NCBI GenBank assembly: GCA_934553285.1
Contig: CAKTFD010000121.1
Coordinates: forward strand, 1-5,484
DNA: 5,484 bases
Direction: 5' to 3'
Origin: an uncultured Faecalibacterium sp.
GTDB lineage: Bacteria > Bacillota > Clostridia > Oscillospirales > Ruminococcaceae
Shown here: piece after piece, positions 1-4,723 of the stretch
How positions within the stretch are numbered: the first letter of the stretch is position 1
How the letters are laid out: each line of letters opens with the position of its first letter
Notes under the pieces: generated by a model
Told to the model about the DNA's origin: nothing
What the model saw: the letters and a program-made list of their open reading frames with translations, nothing else
Database searches by the model: none
Made by a program: the position numbers and the translations under genes

Positions 1-86
1 GAAGTCGAAGCACAAAAAAGCTAGCGCTGCGCCAGTCGGCGCTATCGCTTTAACGCTTTTTTCGCTTCTCCGTTTATAGCCCCTCA

Positions 87-117
87 GTCGCTGCGCGACA
101 GCTCCCCCCGGGGGAGC
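87..117. repeat. tandem hairpins, CAGTCGC/GCTCCCC-type intergenic repeat
   Basis: Two adjacent inverted repeats are visible: GTCGC (87-91) with GCGAC (95-99), and GCTCCCC (101-107) with GGGGAGC (111-117). From general familiarity this paired motif recurs in intergenic DNA of Faecalibacterium-like genomes, but that was not checked here. No T-run follows on either strand, so it is not an obvious terminator. The right arm (109-117) could instead pair with 194-203 (see the repeat copy at 109-221), so the two folds are mutually exclusive. Confidence 0.5.
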
Positions 118-221
118 AAGCGCCATCCGCAACACCTCCCGCAGCGCCGCGCTTTCGCAGAAAGCGGCGCTGCAAATGCCGTTTGCCGCCACGGCTCCTC
201 CCGTGAAAATAGCGTTTGGAG
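109..221. repeat. structured intergenic repeat, copy 1
   Basis: Core hairpin: GCAGCGCCG (141-149) pairs with CGGCGCTGC (165-173). After a 2-nt bulge (150-151), CTTTC (152-156) pairs with GAAAG (160-164) around a GCA loop. An outer arm CGGGGGAGC (109-117) can pair with GCTCCTCCCG (194-203) with one bulged T. The segment 144-221 aligns with 2097-2173 with one gap and roughly three quarters identity by hand count, ending in a shared GCGTTTGGAG. The differences in the core stem are compensating. This is a degenerate member of a dispersed family; its function (terminator, attenuator, MITE-like or REP-like element) is unknown. Confidence 0.6.
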
Positions 222-245
222 CGCTCCGCAGAGCGCGACAAACGC
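212..245. repeat. 13-bp hairpin with tandem GA mismatch
   Basis: GCGTTTG (212-218) pairs with CAAACGC (239-245), and inside it GCGCTC (221-226) pairs with GAGCGC (231-236) around a CGCA loop. The two stems are separated by a symmetric GA/GA internal loop (219-220 and 237-238), which in RNA can form sheared G-A pairs. No T-run follows on the + strand; on the - strand only a short TATTTT follows. The left arm is shared with repeat copy 2, which lacks the matching right arm. Confidence 0.55.
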
Positions 246-273
246 AAACTATAAATTATTCTACCTTGATTTT

Positions 274-302
274 ATGGCCAGAGCGCCAGCGGAGGCCATT
301 TT
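274..302 (+). terminator. possible weak intrinsic terminator
   Basis: ATGGCC (274-279) pairs with GGCCAT (294-299) and a T4 run (299-302) overlaps and follows the stem. The loop of 14 nt is large and the T-run short, so this is a weak candidate. It lies just before the promoter at 315, where it could insulate the dipeptidase gene from upstream transcription. Confidence 0.25.
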
Positions 303-314
303 AGATCGTCCCGG

Positions 315-343
315 TTGCAATTCAGCTGCAAAAGTTCTACAAT
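315..343 (+). promoter_or_regulatory. sigma-A-type promoter of the dipeptidase gene
   Basis: A -35 box TTGCAA (315-320) and a -10 box TACAAT (338-343) are separated by 17 nt, the optimal spacing. Transcription would start near 350 and give a leader of about 28 nt carrying the GGAGGG ribosome binding site. No operator or catabolite (cre) site was recognised. Confidence 0.65.
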
Positions 344-377
344 AGAGGCACATTATAGAATATGGAGGGAAAAACCT

Positions 378-1862
378 ATGGCTTGCACTACCATTCTGGT
401 CGGCAAAGCAGCATCGTACGATGGCTCTACCATGATCGCCCGCAACGATGACTCCGGTTCCGGCCATTTCACCGCTAAAAAGTTCACCGTGATCCACCCG
501 GAAGAGCTTCCCAAGACCTACCGCAGCGTGCTCTCGCATGTGGAGATCCCCCTGCCGGAGGGCGCACTGCGCTTTACCGCCATGCCCAACGCAGTGGCAG
601 GCAAGGGCATCTGGGCGGCTTCCGGTGTCAATGCCGCCAATGTGGGCATGACCGCTACCGAGACCATCACCTCCAACCCCCGTGTGCTGGGGGCAGACCC
701 GCTGGTGGAATATCAGCCCGCCAAGGGCGAAAAGCCTGCGGTGCCCGGCGGCATCGGCGAGGAGGATATCGTCTATCTGGTGCTACCCTACATCCACTCT
801 GCCCGCGAGGGCGTGCTGCGGCTGGGCAGCCTGCTGGAGCAGTACGGTACTTACGAGATGAACGGCATCGCCTTCCAGGATGTGGACGAGATCTGGTGGC
901 TGGAGACCATTGGCGGACACCACTGGATCGCCCGCCGTGTGCCGGACGATGTGTATGTGGTAATGCCTAACCAGCTGGGCATCGACAGTTTTGACCTGGA
1001 GGACGCTTTCGGCGCGCAGGAAAACTACCTGTGCTCCGCAGATTTGCGGGAGTTCATTGCCCAAAACCATCTGGACCTCTCTCTGGATGGGGCGCTGAAC
1101 CCCCGGGATGCCTTTGGCAGCCACGATGACGCAGACCATGTTTACAACACCCCCCGCGCCTGGTTCATGCTGCGGTACCTGAACCCCCGCACCTGGGCAT
1201 GGGAGGGCGAAAATGCTGACTATACCCCCCGCTCGGACGATCTGCCCTGGTGCATGGTGCCGGAACGCAAGGTGACCCCGGAGGACATCAAGTATATGCT
1301 GTCCAGCCACTACCAGGGCACCCCCTACGACCCCTACCTGACCTACGGCGATAAGTCCGCAAAGGGGGCATACCGTTCCATCGGCATCAACCGCAACGAT
1401 TTTATGGCCCTGCTGCAGATGCGCCCCGACCAGCCGGAGGAGTCCCGCGTGGTGGAGTGGGTGGCCTATGCCTCCAACGCCTTCAACACTATGGTGCCCT
1501 TCTATGCCAATGTGGAGCGCACCCCGGAGTATCTGGCCAACACCACCGGCACTGTGTCCACCGATAACTTCTACTGGACCAGCCGCCTGATCGCGGCCAT
1601 GGCCGATGCTTCCTATAATAAGTCGCTGTTCCACATCGAGCGCTATGAGGAGGCGGTGCTCTCTGCCGCCCGTGCGCTGGTAAACCAGTACGATGCACAG
1701 CTTGCTGCCACGCCGGATGCCGCCCGGCGCGCCGCCCTGCGGGAGGAAGCCAACACCGCCATCGCCGCCATGCTGCAGGAAAAGGCAGCGGATACGCTGG
1801 ACAAGGTGCTGTTTGAGCTGAGCTGCCAGATGAAGAACGCATATTCCCGCTCGGATGCCTGA
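378..1862 (+). CDS. C69-family (PepD-type) dipeptidase
   Basis: 494 residues, the usual length of family C69 (U34) dipeptidases, Ntn-hydrolases that cleave a broad range of dipeptides in the cytoplasm. The N-terminus MACTTILVGKAASYDG followed by STMIARND (residues 17-24) is the family hallmark. Cys3 is the expected nucleophile, exposed once the first residues are removed; the extra Ala before Cys is a small variation on the more usual Met-Cys start. Other family-like stretches are GVNAANVGMTATET (83-96), EEDIVYLVLPYIHSAREG (128-145) and EIWWLETIGGHHWIARRVP (171-189). No signal peptide or membrane segment is seen. The ATG at 378 is chosen over an upstream TTG at 315 because it has GGAGGG (364-369) at 8-nt spacing, puts the catalytic Cys at the N-terminus, and 315 lies inside the promoter. 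It is monocistronic, with its own promoter and terminator. The role in peptide nutrition is inferred. Confidence 0.93.
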   Translation: MACTTILVGKAASYDGSTMIARNDDSGSGHFTAKKFTVIHPEELPKTYRSVLSHVEIPLPEGALRFTAMPNAVAGKGIWAASGVNAANVGMTATETITSNPRVLGADPLVEYQPAKGEKPAVPGGIGEEDIVYLVLPYIHSAREGVLRLGSLLEQYGTYEMNGIAFQDVDEIWWLETIGGHHWIARRVPDDVYVVMPNQLGIDSFDLEDAFGAQENYLCSADLREFIAQNHLDLSLDGALNPRDAFGSHDDADHVYNTPRAWFMLRYLNPRTWAWEGENADYTPRSDDLPWCMVPERKVTPEDIKYMLSSHYQGTPYDPYLTYGDKSAKGAYRSIGINRNDFMALLQMRPDQPEESRVVEWVAYASNAFNTMVPFYANVERTPEYLANTTGTVSTDNFYWTSRLIAAMADASYNKSLFHIERYEEAVLSAARALVNQYDAQLAATPDAARRAALREEANTAIAAMLQEKAADTLDKVLFELSCQMKNAYSRSDA

Positions 1863-1906
1863 TCTATCTAAGCACCAAAACCAGTCAGAACCGGTCACGT
1901 AAATGC

Positions 1907-1944
1907 AAAAAAGGCCACCGCATTCGGAGTGCGGTGGCCTTTTT
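1907..1944 (+). terminator. strong intrinsic terminator, probably bidirectional
   Basis: A perfect 10-bp stem GGCCACCGCA (1913-1922) / TGCGGTGGCC (1930-1939) with a 7-nt loop is followed by T5 (1940-1944) and preceded by A6 (1907-1912), so it could act on both strands. It lies 44 nt after the dipeptidase stop codon. Confidence 0.9.
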
Positions 1945-2014
1945 GCGTGGTACGATGCAGAATGCGCGCCGCGTTTGCTCTGCGCATGATCAGCGGAAAA
2001 ACTATTTTTATTTC

Positions 2015-2055
2015 GTGGTTCAGGAAAGTCTGCGGACATTCCTGAACCACTTTTT
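2015..2055 (+). terminator. long hairpin with T5 tail, terminator-like
   Basis: A perfect 12-bp inverted repeat GTGGTTCAGGAA (2015-2026) / TTCCTGAACCAC (2039-2050) continues, past one A-A mismatch, into GTC/GAC around a TGCG loop, and is followed by T5 (2051-2055). It has the form of a + strand intrinsic terminator, yet no gene lies between it and the preceding terminator at 1944. It may be a back-up terminator, the 3' end of an unannotated small RNA, or a palindromic repeat. The T-run is also the start of the next inverted-repeat element. Confidence 0.5.
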
Positions 2056-2173
2056 CACGGAAAAGGTGCAACGGGCAGAGGGCAGTTTTCATTGCAGCAC
2101 CGCGTTTTCGCAGAAAGCGGTGCGGTATTTGCCGTTAGCCGTTACAACTTTTCCTGTGAAAGTGCGTTTGGAG
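2053..2173. repeat. structured inverted-repeat element, copy 2
   Basis: Terminal arms 2053-2074 and 2139-2161 are complementary: TTTCAC with GTGAAA, GGAAAAG with CTTTTCC after one bulged T, then TGCAACGG against CCGTTACA with one mismatch. In all, 20 of 22 positions pair. Within lie a 4-bp GGCA/TGCC stem (2081-2084, 2130-2133) and a core hairpin GCACCG (2097-2102) / CGGTGC (2118-2123), with TTTTC/GAAAG around GCA. The whole 109 nt can fold as one branched hairpin. The core and 3' flank match copy 1. Family and function are unknown; a MITE-like or REP-like element or a regulatory RNA structure is possible. No transposase is present. Confidence 0.65.
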
Positions 2174-2276
2174 AGGCCTGCCGCGGAAGTCAGCGTAAAT
2201 CATCCTCTGCACGGTTGTATCCCAGATGCTGGAAACAGTGCACAAAAATCAAAGAAATTTTTTGGTGAATGAAAAT

Positions 2277-2306
2277 GGCTGGAACTGGTTGATTTTGACG
2301 GATTTT
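2277..2306 (+). promoter_or_regulatory. possible FruR operator: 10-bp phased direct repeats
   Basis: Three successive 10-mers start at 2277, 2287 and 2297. The second and third agree at 7 of 10 positions and share GATTTT, while the first agrees only weakly. They overlap the -35 and the spacer. DeoR-family repressors, including FruR, often bind direct repeats at their own promoter, which makes this position suitable. No published consensus was matched and the region is T-rich, so chance similarity is possible. Confidence 0.25.
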
Positions 2307-2316
2307 TTGTTATAAT
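2289..2316 (+). promoter_or_regulatory. promoter of the fruRKA operon
   Basis: A perfect -10 TATAAT (2311-2316) carries an extended TGT just upstream (2308-2310), with a -35 TTGATT (2289-2294) at 16-nt spacing. The start would be near 2323, giving a leader of about 68 nt. This is the only strong promoter seen before fruR, so fruR, fruK and the fruA remnant are likely co-transcribed. Confidence 0.75.
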
Positions 2317-2390
2317 AAAGATGCAGACAACCAAAATACGCCAAGACCGTGCAGAAACGGTCAAAGCGTTGGAAAGAAGGGGAAAACGCC

Positions 2391-3146
2391 ATGCTGGCAG
2401 AAGAACGTTTTGCACTGATCCTGGAACAGCTGAATGAAAAACGCACCGTAACGGTGCAGCAGCTGTGCGAGGCACTGCACACCAGCGAGTCCACCATCCG
2501 GCGCGATCTGACCGAGCTGGACCGGCAGGGCAGATTAAATAAGGTACACGGCGGTGCCACCCTGCCGGACAGCCGCTTTCTGGCGGATGAGCCGACCATG
2601 GAAACCAAGGAGACCCTGGCAGTGGCCGAAAAACGCAGTATTGCATCTGCGGCCGCAGCGCTCATCCTGGCCGGAGATTTTGTGTTTATCGATGCAGGTA
2701 CCACTACGCTGGAACTGGTGCGGGCGCTGGCAGGCGAGGCGCTCCGGGCGACCTATGTGACCAACGGCGTGGCCCACGCCCGCCTGCTTGCCCAGAAGGG
2801 CTGCCGGGTGTATCTGCCCGGCGGGCTGCTGCGCCCCCAGACCGAAGCCATCGTGGGCGCACCGACAGTCAGCAGTATCCAGCAGTATAACTTCACCAAG
2901 GCGTTCATGGGGGCCAACGGTGTGGCGCTGGAAGCTGGCTTTACCACCCCGGACCCGGAGGAAGCCGCCGTAAAGGCTGCGGCAGTCCGCCGCGCCCGGG
3001 AGAGCTGGTTCCTCGTGGACGATGCAAAGTTTGCACGGATCTACCCGGCGGTCATCGCGGATCTGCACAGTGGTGCCATCCTGACCAACCGCTGCCCGGA
3101 TCCTAAATATAAAAAGCATACGCTGGTAAAGGAGGCACAGGCATGA
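2391..3146 (+). CDS. fruR: DeoR-family transcriptional regulator of the fructose operon
   Basis: 251 residues, the normal length of DeoR-family sugar regulators. An N-terminal winged helix-turn-helix spans about residues 1-57, with the family signature in STIRRDLTELDRQGRLNKVHGG (34-55). The C-terminal DeoRC sensor domain has FIDAGTTTLEL (99-109), a phosphosugar-binding loop as in ribose-5-phosphate isomerase-like folds, plus GANG (174-177) and VDDAKF (209-214). Known for the family: FruR-type members sense fructose-1-phosphate, the FruK substrate, and repress their own operon. Its position directly before fruK supports the fructose assignment, although sequence alone cannot exclude another sugar. 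The ATG at 2391 is chosen over 2349 because GAAGGGG (2376-2382) sits 8 nt upstream and the domain begins there. Its stop overlaps fruK by 4 nt. Confidence 0.9.
   Translation: MLAEERFALILEQLNEKRTVTVQQLCEALHTSESTIRRDLTELDRQGRLNKVHGGATLPDSRFLADEPTMETKETLAVAEKRSIASAAAALILAGDFVFIDAGTTTLELVRALAGEALRATYVTNGVAHARLLAQKGCRVYLPGGLLRPQTEAIVGAPTVSSIQQYNFTKAFMGANGVALEAGFTTPDPEEAAVKAAAVRRARESWFLVDDAKFARIYPAVIADLHSGAILTNRCPDPKYKKHTLVKEAQA
3128..3135 (+). promoter_or_regulatory. fruK ribosome binding site inside fruR
   Basis: AAAGGAGG lies 7 nt before the fruK ATG at 3143, within the last codons of fruR. Together with the ATGA stop/start overlap it indicates translational coupling combined with strong independent initiation. 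Confidence 0.7.
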
Positions 3147-4048
3147 TCTATACCGTAACATTTAATCCCGCCATCGACTACGTTGTGCGGCTGGATACAC
3201 CGCTGGAGGTGGGCGCTGTGAACCGCGCCCGGGGCGAGGACTGTGTGCTGGGCGGCAAGGGCATCAACGTGTCCGGCGTGCTGGCACAGCTGGGCTGCGA
3301 GAGCGTGGCGCTGGGCTTTGTGGCAGGCGAGACCGGTGCCTGGCTGGAGCGCGGGCTGGCGGCGCAGGGGCTGAAAACTGATTTTGTGCACCTGGAAAAC
3401 GGCATGACCCGCATCAATGTCAAGATCAAGGCAGGGCAGGAGACCGAGCTGAACGGCGCAGGCCCCACCATCCCGGAAAGCGCCCTGCAGCAGCTGGAAG
3501 CCCAGCTGGATACGCTGGCCGAGGGGGATATCCTTATTCTGGCAGGCAGCATCCCGTCCAGCCTGCCCCAGAGCGTATACGAGCGGCTGCTGGCACGGCT
3601 GCAGGGCAGGGGCGTGCGTGCGGTGGTGGATGCCACCCGGGATCTGCTGGTAAATGTGCTGCCCTACCACCCCTTCCTGATCAAGCCCAACAACCATGAA
3701 CTGGGCGAGATCGTGGGTCGGGTGCTGGCCAGCGATGCCGAGATCGTGGCTGCTGCCCGCACCCTGCAGGAAAAAGGCGCGCGCAACGTGCTGGTAAGCA
3801 TGGCCGGGGATGGCGCCCTGCTGCTGGACGAGCAGGGCCAGGTGCACCGTATCGGCTGCCCCAAAGGCAAGGTGGTCAACAGCGTGGGCGCAGGCGACAG
3901 CATGGTGGCCGGTTTTGTGGCCGGATACCTGCAGAGCCAGAGCTACGCCCAGGCGCTGCGCCTGGGTACGGCCTGCGGCAGCGCCACGGCTTTCAGCCTG
4001 GGGCTGGCCACAAAGGAAAAGATCGATGAGCTGCTCAAACAGATCTGA
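3143..4048 (+). CDS. fruK: 1-phosphofructokinase
   Basis: 301 residues, typical of PfkB-family 1-phosphofructokinases, which use ATP to convert fructose-1-phosphate to fructose-1,6-bisphosphate in the cytoplasm. Visible signatures: N-terminal MIYTVTFNPAIDYVV (1-15); the substrate-binding GGKGINVS (37-44), PfkB signature 1; KPNNHELGEI (181-190); and C-terminal NSVGAGDSMVAGF (246-258), PfkB signature 2, with Asp252 as the expected catalytic base and GAGD as the anion hole. All key elements look intact. Tagatose-6-phosphate kinase (LacC) is a close relative, but the fruR partner and the fruA remnant favour FruK. The gene overlaps fruR by 4 nt and precedes the fruA remnant by 24 nt. With the local transporter crippled, its substrate would have to come from another PTS. 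Confidence 0.93.
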   Translation: MIYTVTFNPAIDYVVRLDTPLEVGAVNRARGEDCVLGGKGINVSGVLAQLGCESVALGFVAGETGAWLERGLAAQGLKTDFVHLENGMTRINVKIKAGQETELNGAGPTIPESALQQLEAQLDTLAEGDILILAGSIPSSLPQSVYERLLARLQGRGVRAVVDATRDLLVNVLPYHPFLIKPNNHELGEIVGRVLASDAEIVAAARTLQEKGARNVLVSMAGDGALLLDEQGQVHRIGCPKGKVVNSVGAGDSMVAGFVAGYLQSQSYAQALRLGTACGSATAFSLGLATKEKIDELLKQI

Positions 4049-4072
4049 TAAATAAAAAGAGGAGGAAACCCT

Positions 4073-4432
4073 ATGCGTATCACCGAGTTATTTACCGCGC
4101 AGTCCATCGCGCTGGATGAAGCATTGCAGACCCAGGACGAGCGCCGTAACGGCATCGTGAACTACGTGATGGGCTTGTGCTTCGTGTCCGAGGGTGCCAT
4201 CCCCTATGCAGCAGCCGACCCGCTGCGCGTCCTGCCCAGCTGCGTTGTCGGCTCTGCCGTGGCAGGCGCCTTGTCCATGACCTTTGGCTGCGCACTGCGC
4301 GCACCCCATGGCGGCATCTTCGTGTTCCCGGTGGTGGACCATGCGGCGTTGTACTGCGTGGCACTGGCAGTGGGCAGCGTACTGGGCGCTGTGATCCTGA
4401 GCCTTGTCAAAAGACCCAGCCTGCTGAGGTAA
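4073..4432 (+). CDS. fruA: internally deleted FruA: EIIA start fused to EIIC end
   Basis: 119 residues at the place where the fructose PTS permease FruA (EIIABC, usually 600 or more residues) is expected. Residues 1-20 (MRITELFTAQSIALDEALQT) read as the start of a fructose EIIA domain. From about residue 24 (RRNGIVNYVMGL) the sequence is the end of fructose EIIC, with GAIPYAAADPLRVLPS (41-56), APHGGIFVFP (77-86) and hydrophobic segments at about 53-73 and 91-112. The junction lies near residues 20-24 (about 4130-4141). The EIIA phospho-His region, EIIB with its Cys, and most of EIIC are missing, so sugar uptake is not expected. The ORF is in frame with a strong AGGAGG (4060-4065) 7 nt before ATG, and is probably translated as a small membrane protein. 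It is either a real deletion remnant or an assembly collapse. A later annotation may call it a pseudogene. Confidence 0.85.
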   Translation: MRITELFTAQSIALDEALQTQDERRNGIVNYVMGLCFVSEGAIPYAAADPLRVLPSCVVGSAVAGALSMTFGCALRAPHGGIFVFPVVDHAALYCVALAVGSVLGAVILSLVKRPSLLR

Positions 4433-4479
4433 AATAACCTGCCATCCTCTTTCTCCATCAGAGATAGTTCTTCATAAGC

Positions 4480-4523
4480 GCAAAAGGGACTGCCGTACAC
4501 TGCGGCGGTCCCTTTTGCCTTTT
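4480..4523 (+). terminator. operon terminator, probably bidirectional
   Basis: GCAAAAGGGAC (4480-4490) pairs perfectly with GTCCCTTTTGC (4508-4518). The stem continues through TGCCG (4491-4495) against CGGCG (4503-4507, one T-G wobble) to a short loop around ACACT. T4 at 4513-4516 lies within the stem's 3' arm and a second T4 follows at 4520-4523. It ends the fruRKA transcript 47 nt after the last stop codon; the A-run on the left arm allows function on the - strand too. Confidence 0.88.
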
Positions 4524-4549
4524 GCGGGGCCTGCGCCGGAGCGAGAGCG

Positions 4550-4568
4550 CCATTTTCACAAAAAATGG
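4550..4568. repeat. small hairpin in intergenic spacer
   Basis: CCATTTT (4550-4556) pairs with AAAATGG (4562-4568) around a 5-nt loop. Past one G-G mismatch, GC/GC extends the stem. No T-run follows, so it is not a terminator. The remaining spacer (4569-4629) shows no gene or other clear signal. Confidence 0.4.
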
Positions 4569-4629
4569 GGCCATATACCGCCCAAAACGGCCTATCCTGC
4601 CGGAATTGCGCACGGTGCCCGGTTTTGGA

Positions 4630-4658
4630 TTGCACCCTATCCCGGCCTGTGGTATACT
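4630..4658 (+). promoter_or_regulatory. strong promoter of the DUF1846 gene
   Basis: The -35 TTGCAC (4630-4635) and -10 TATACT (4653-4658) are separated by 17 nt, with an extended -10 TGG at 4650-4652. Transcription would start near 4665 and give a leader of about 59 nt. The leader contains GCCCGG (4676-4681), which can pair with CCGGGGC (4691-4697, one bulged G) just before the first purine-rich AAGGAG. Confidence 0.75.
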
Positions 4659-4723
4659 TATCTCTGTTAGCAAAAGCCCGGTATGGTGTGCCGGGGCACC
4701 AAGGAGAAAAAAGGAAACGAACG

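Larger units (their letters stand above)
1..377. other. gene-free, hairpin-rich intergenic region
   Basis: No convincing gene lies here. Position 1-24 could be the last codons of an upstream gene (a frame closes with TAG at 22-24), but it is too short to support. The stretch holds a GTCGC/GCGAC hairpin (87-99), a GCTCCCC/GGGGAGC hairpin (101-117), a structured repeat copy (about 109-221), a further hairpin (212-245), a possible weak terminator hairpin (274-302) and the promoter of the downstream dipeptidase (315-343). Seen directly: the inverted repeats. Inferred: that most of this is non-coding repeat sequence of the kind dispersed in Faecalibacterium-like genomes. Confidence 0.7.
1945..2280. 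other. gene-free, structured intergenic region
   Basis: About 335 nt with no supportable gene between the dipeptidase terminator and the fructose operon promoter. It contains ATGCGC (1962-1967) / GCGCAT (1982-1987), a long hairpin followed by T5 (2015-2055), and the branched inverted-repeat element (2053-2161). From 2175 to about 2280 it becomes AT-rich and unstructured toward the promoter, with an imperfect palindrome CAAAGAAATTTTTTG at 2250-2264. Open frames here are short and match nothing recognisable. Confidence 0.65.

Noticed and set aside
28..61. Hairpin GCGCC-AGTC-GGCGC followed by a T-run as a terminator
   Set aside because: The 5-bp stem (29-42) is separated from the T-run (55-62) by about 12 nt, so it does not have terminator geometry.
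1..79. Frame reading KSKHKKASAAPVGAIA.. to a stop at 77-79, or a short tail ending at TAG 22-24, as a partial gene
   Set aside because: The Lys-rich then hydrophobic pattern is suggestive of a membrane-protein N-terminus, but the frame ends at once, has no start in the window and overlaps low-complexity T-rich DNA; too little sequence to support a call.
783..2039. Long open frame (418 codons) on the - strand
   Set aside because: It lies opposite the well-supported C69 dipeptidase gene, runs through the terminator hairpin, and its Gly/Val/His-rich translation matches no family; it is a shadow of GC-rich codon bias.
2155..2171. Possible catabolite-responsive (cre) site TGAAAGTGCGTTTG upstream of fruR
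   Set aside because: It lacks the central CG of the cre consensus, lies about 150 nt before the promoter, and belongs to the shared repeat rather than to the operon's control region.
1945..2175. CRISPR array or insertion sequence in the repeat-rich spacer
   Set aside because: No regularly spaced direct repeats and no transposase or remnant of one; the repeats are inverted and hairpin-forming.
1934..2272. 112-codon + strand ORF in the intergenic region
   Set aside because: It starts inside the terminator stem, has no ribosome binding site, crosses the inverted-repeat elements and resembles nothing recognisable.
3041..3847. 268-codon open frame on the - strand
   Set aside because: Antisense to fruR and fruK, which carry clear family motifs; no recognisable domain in the antisense product.
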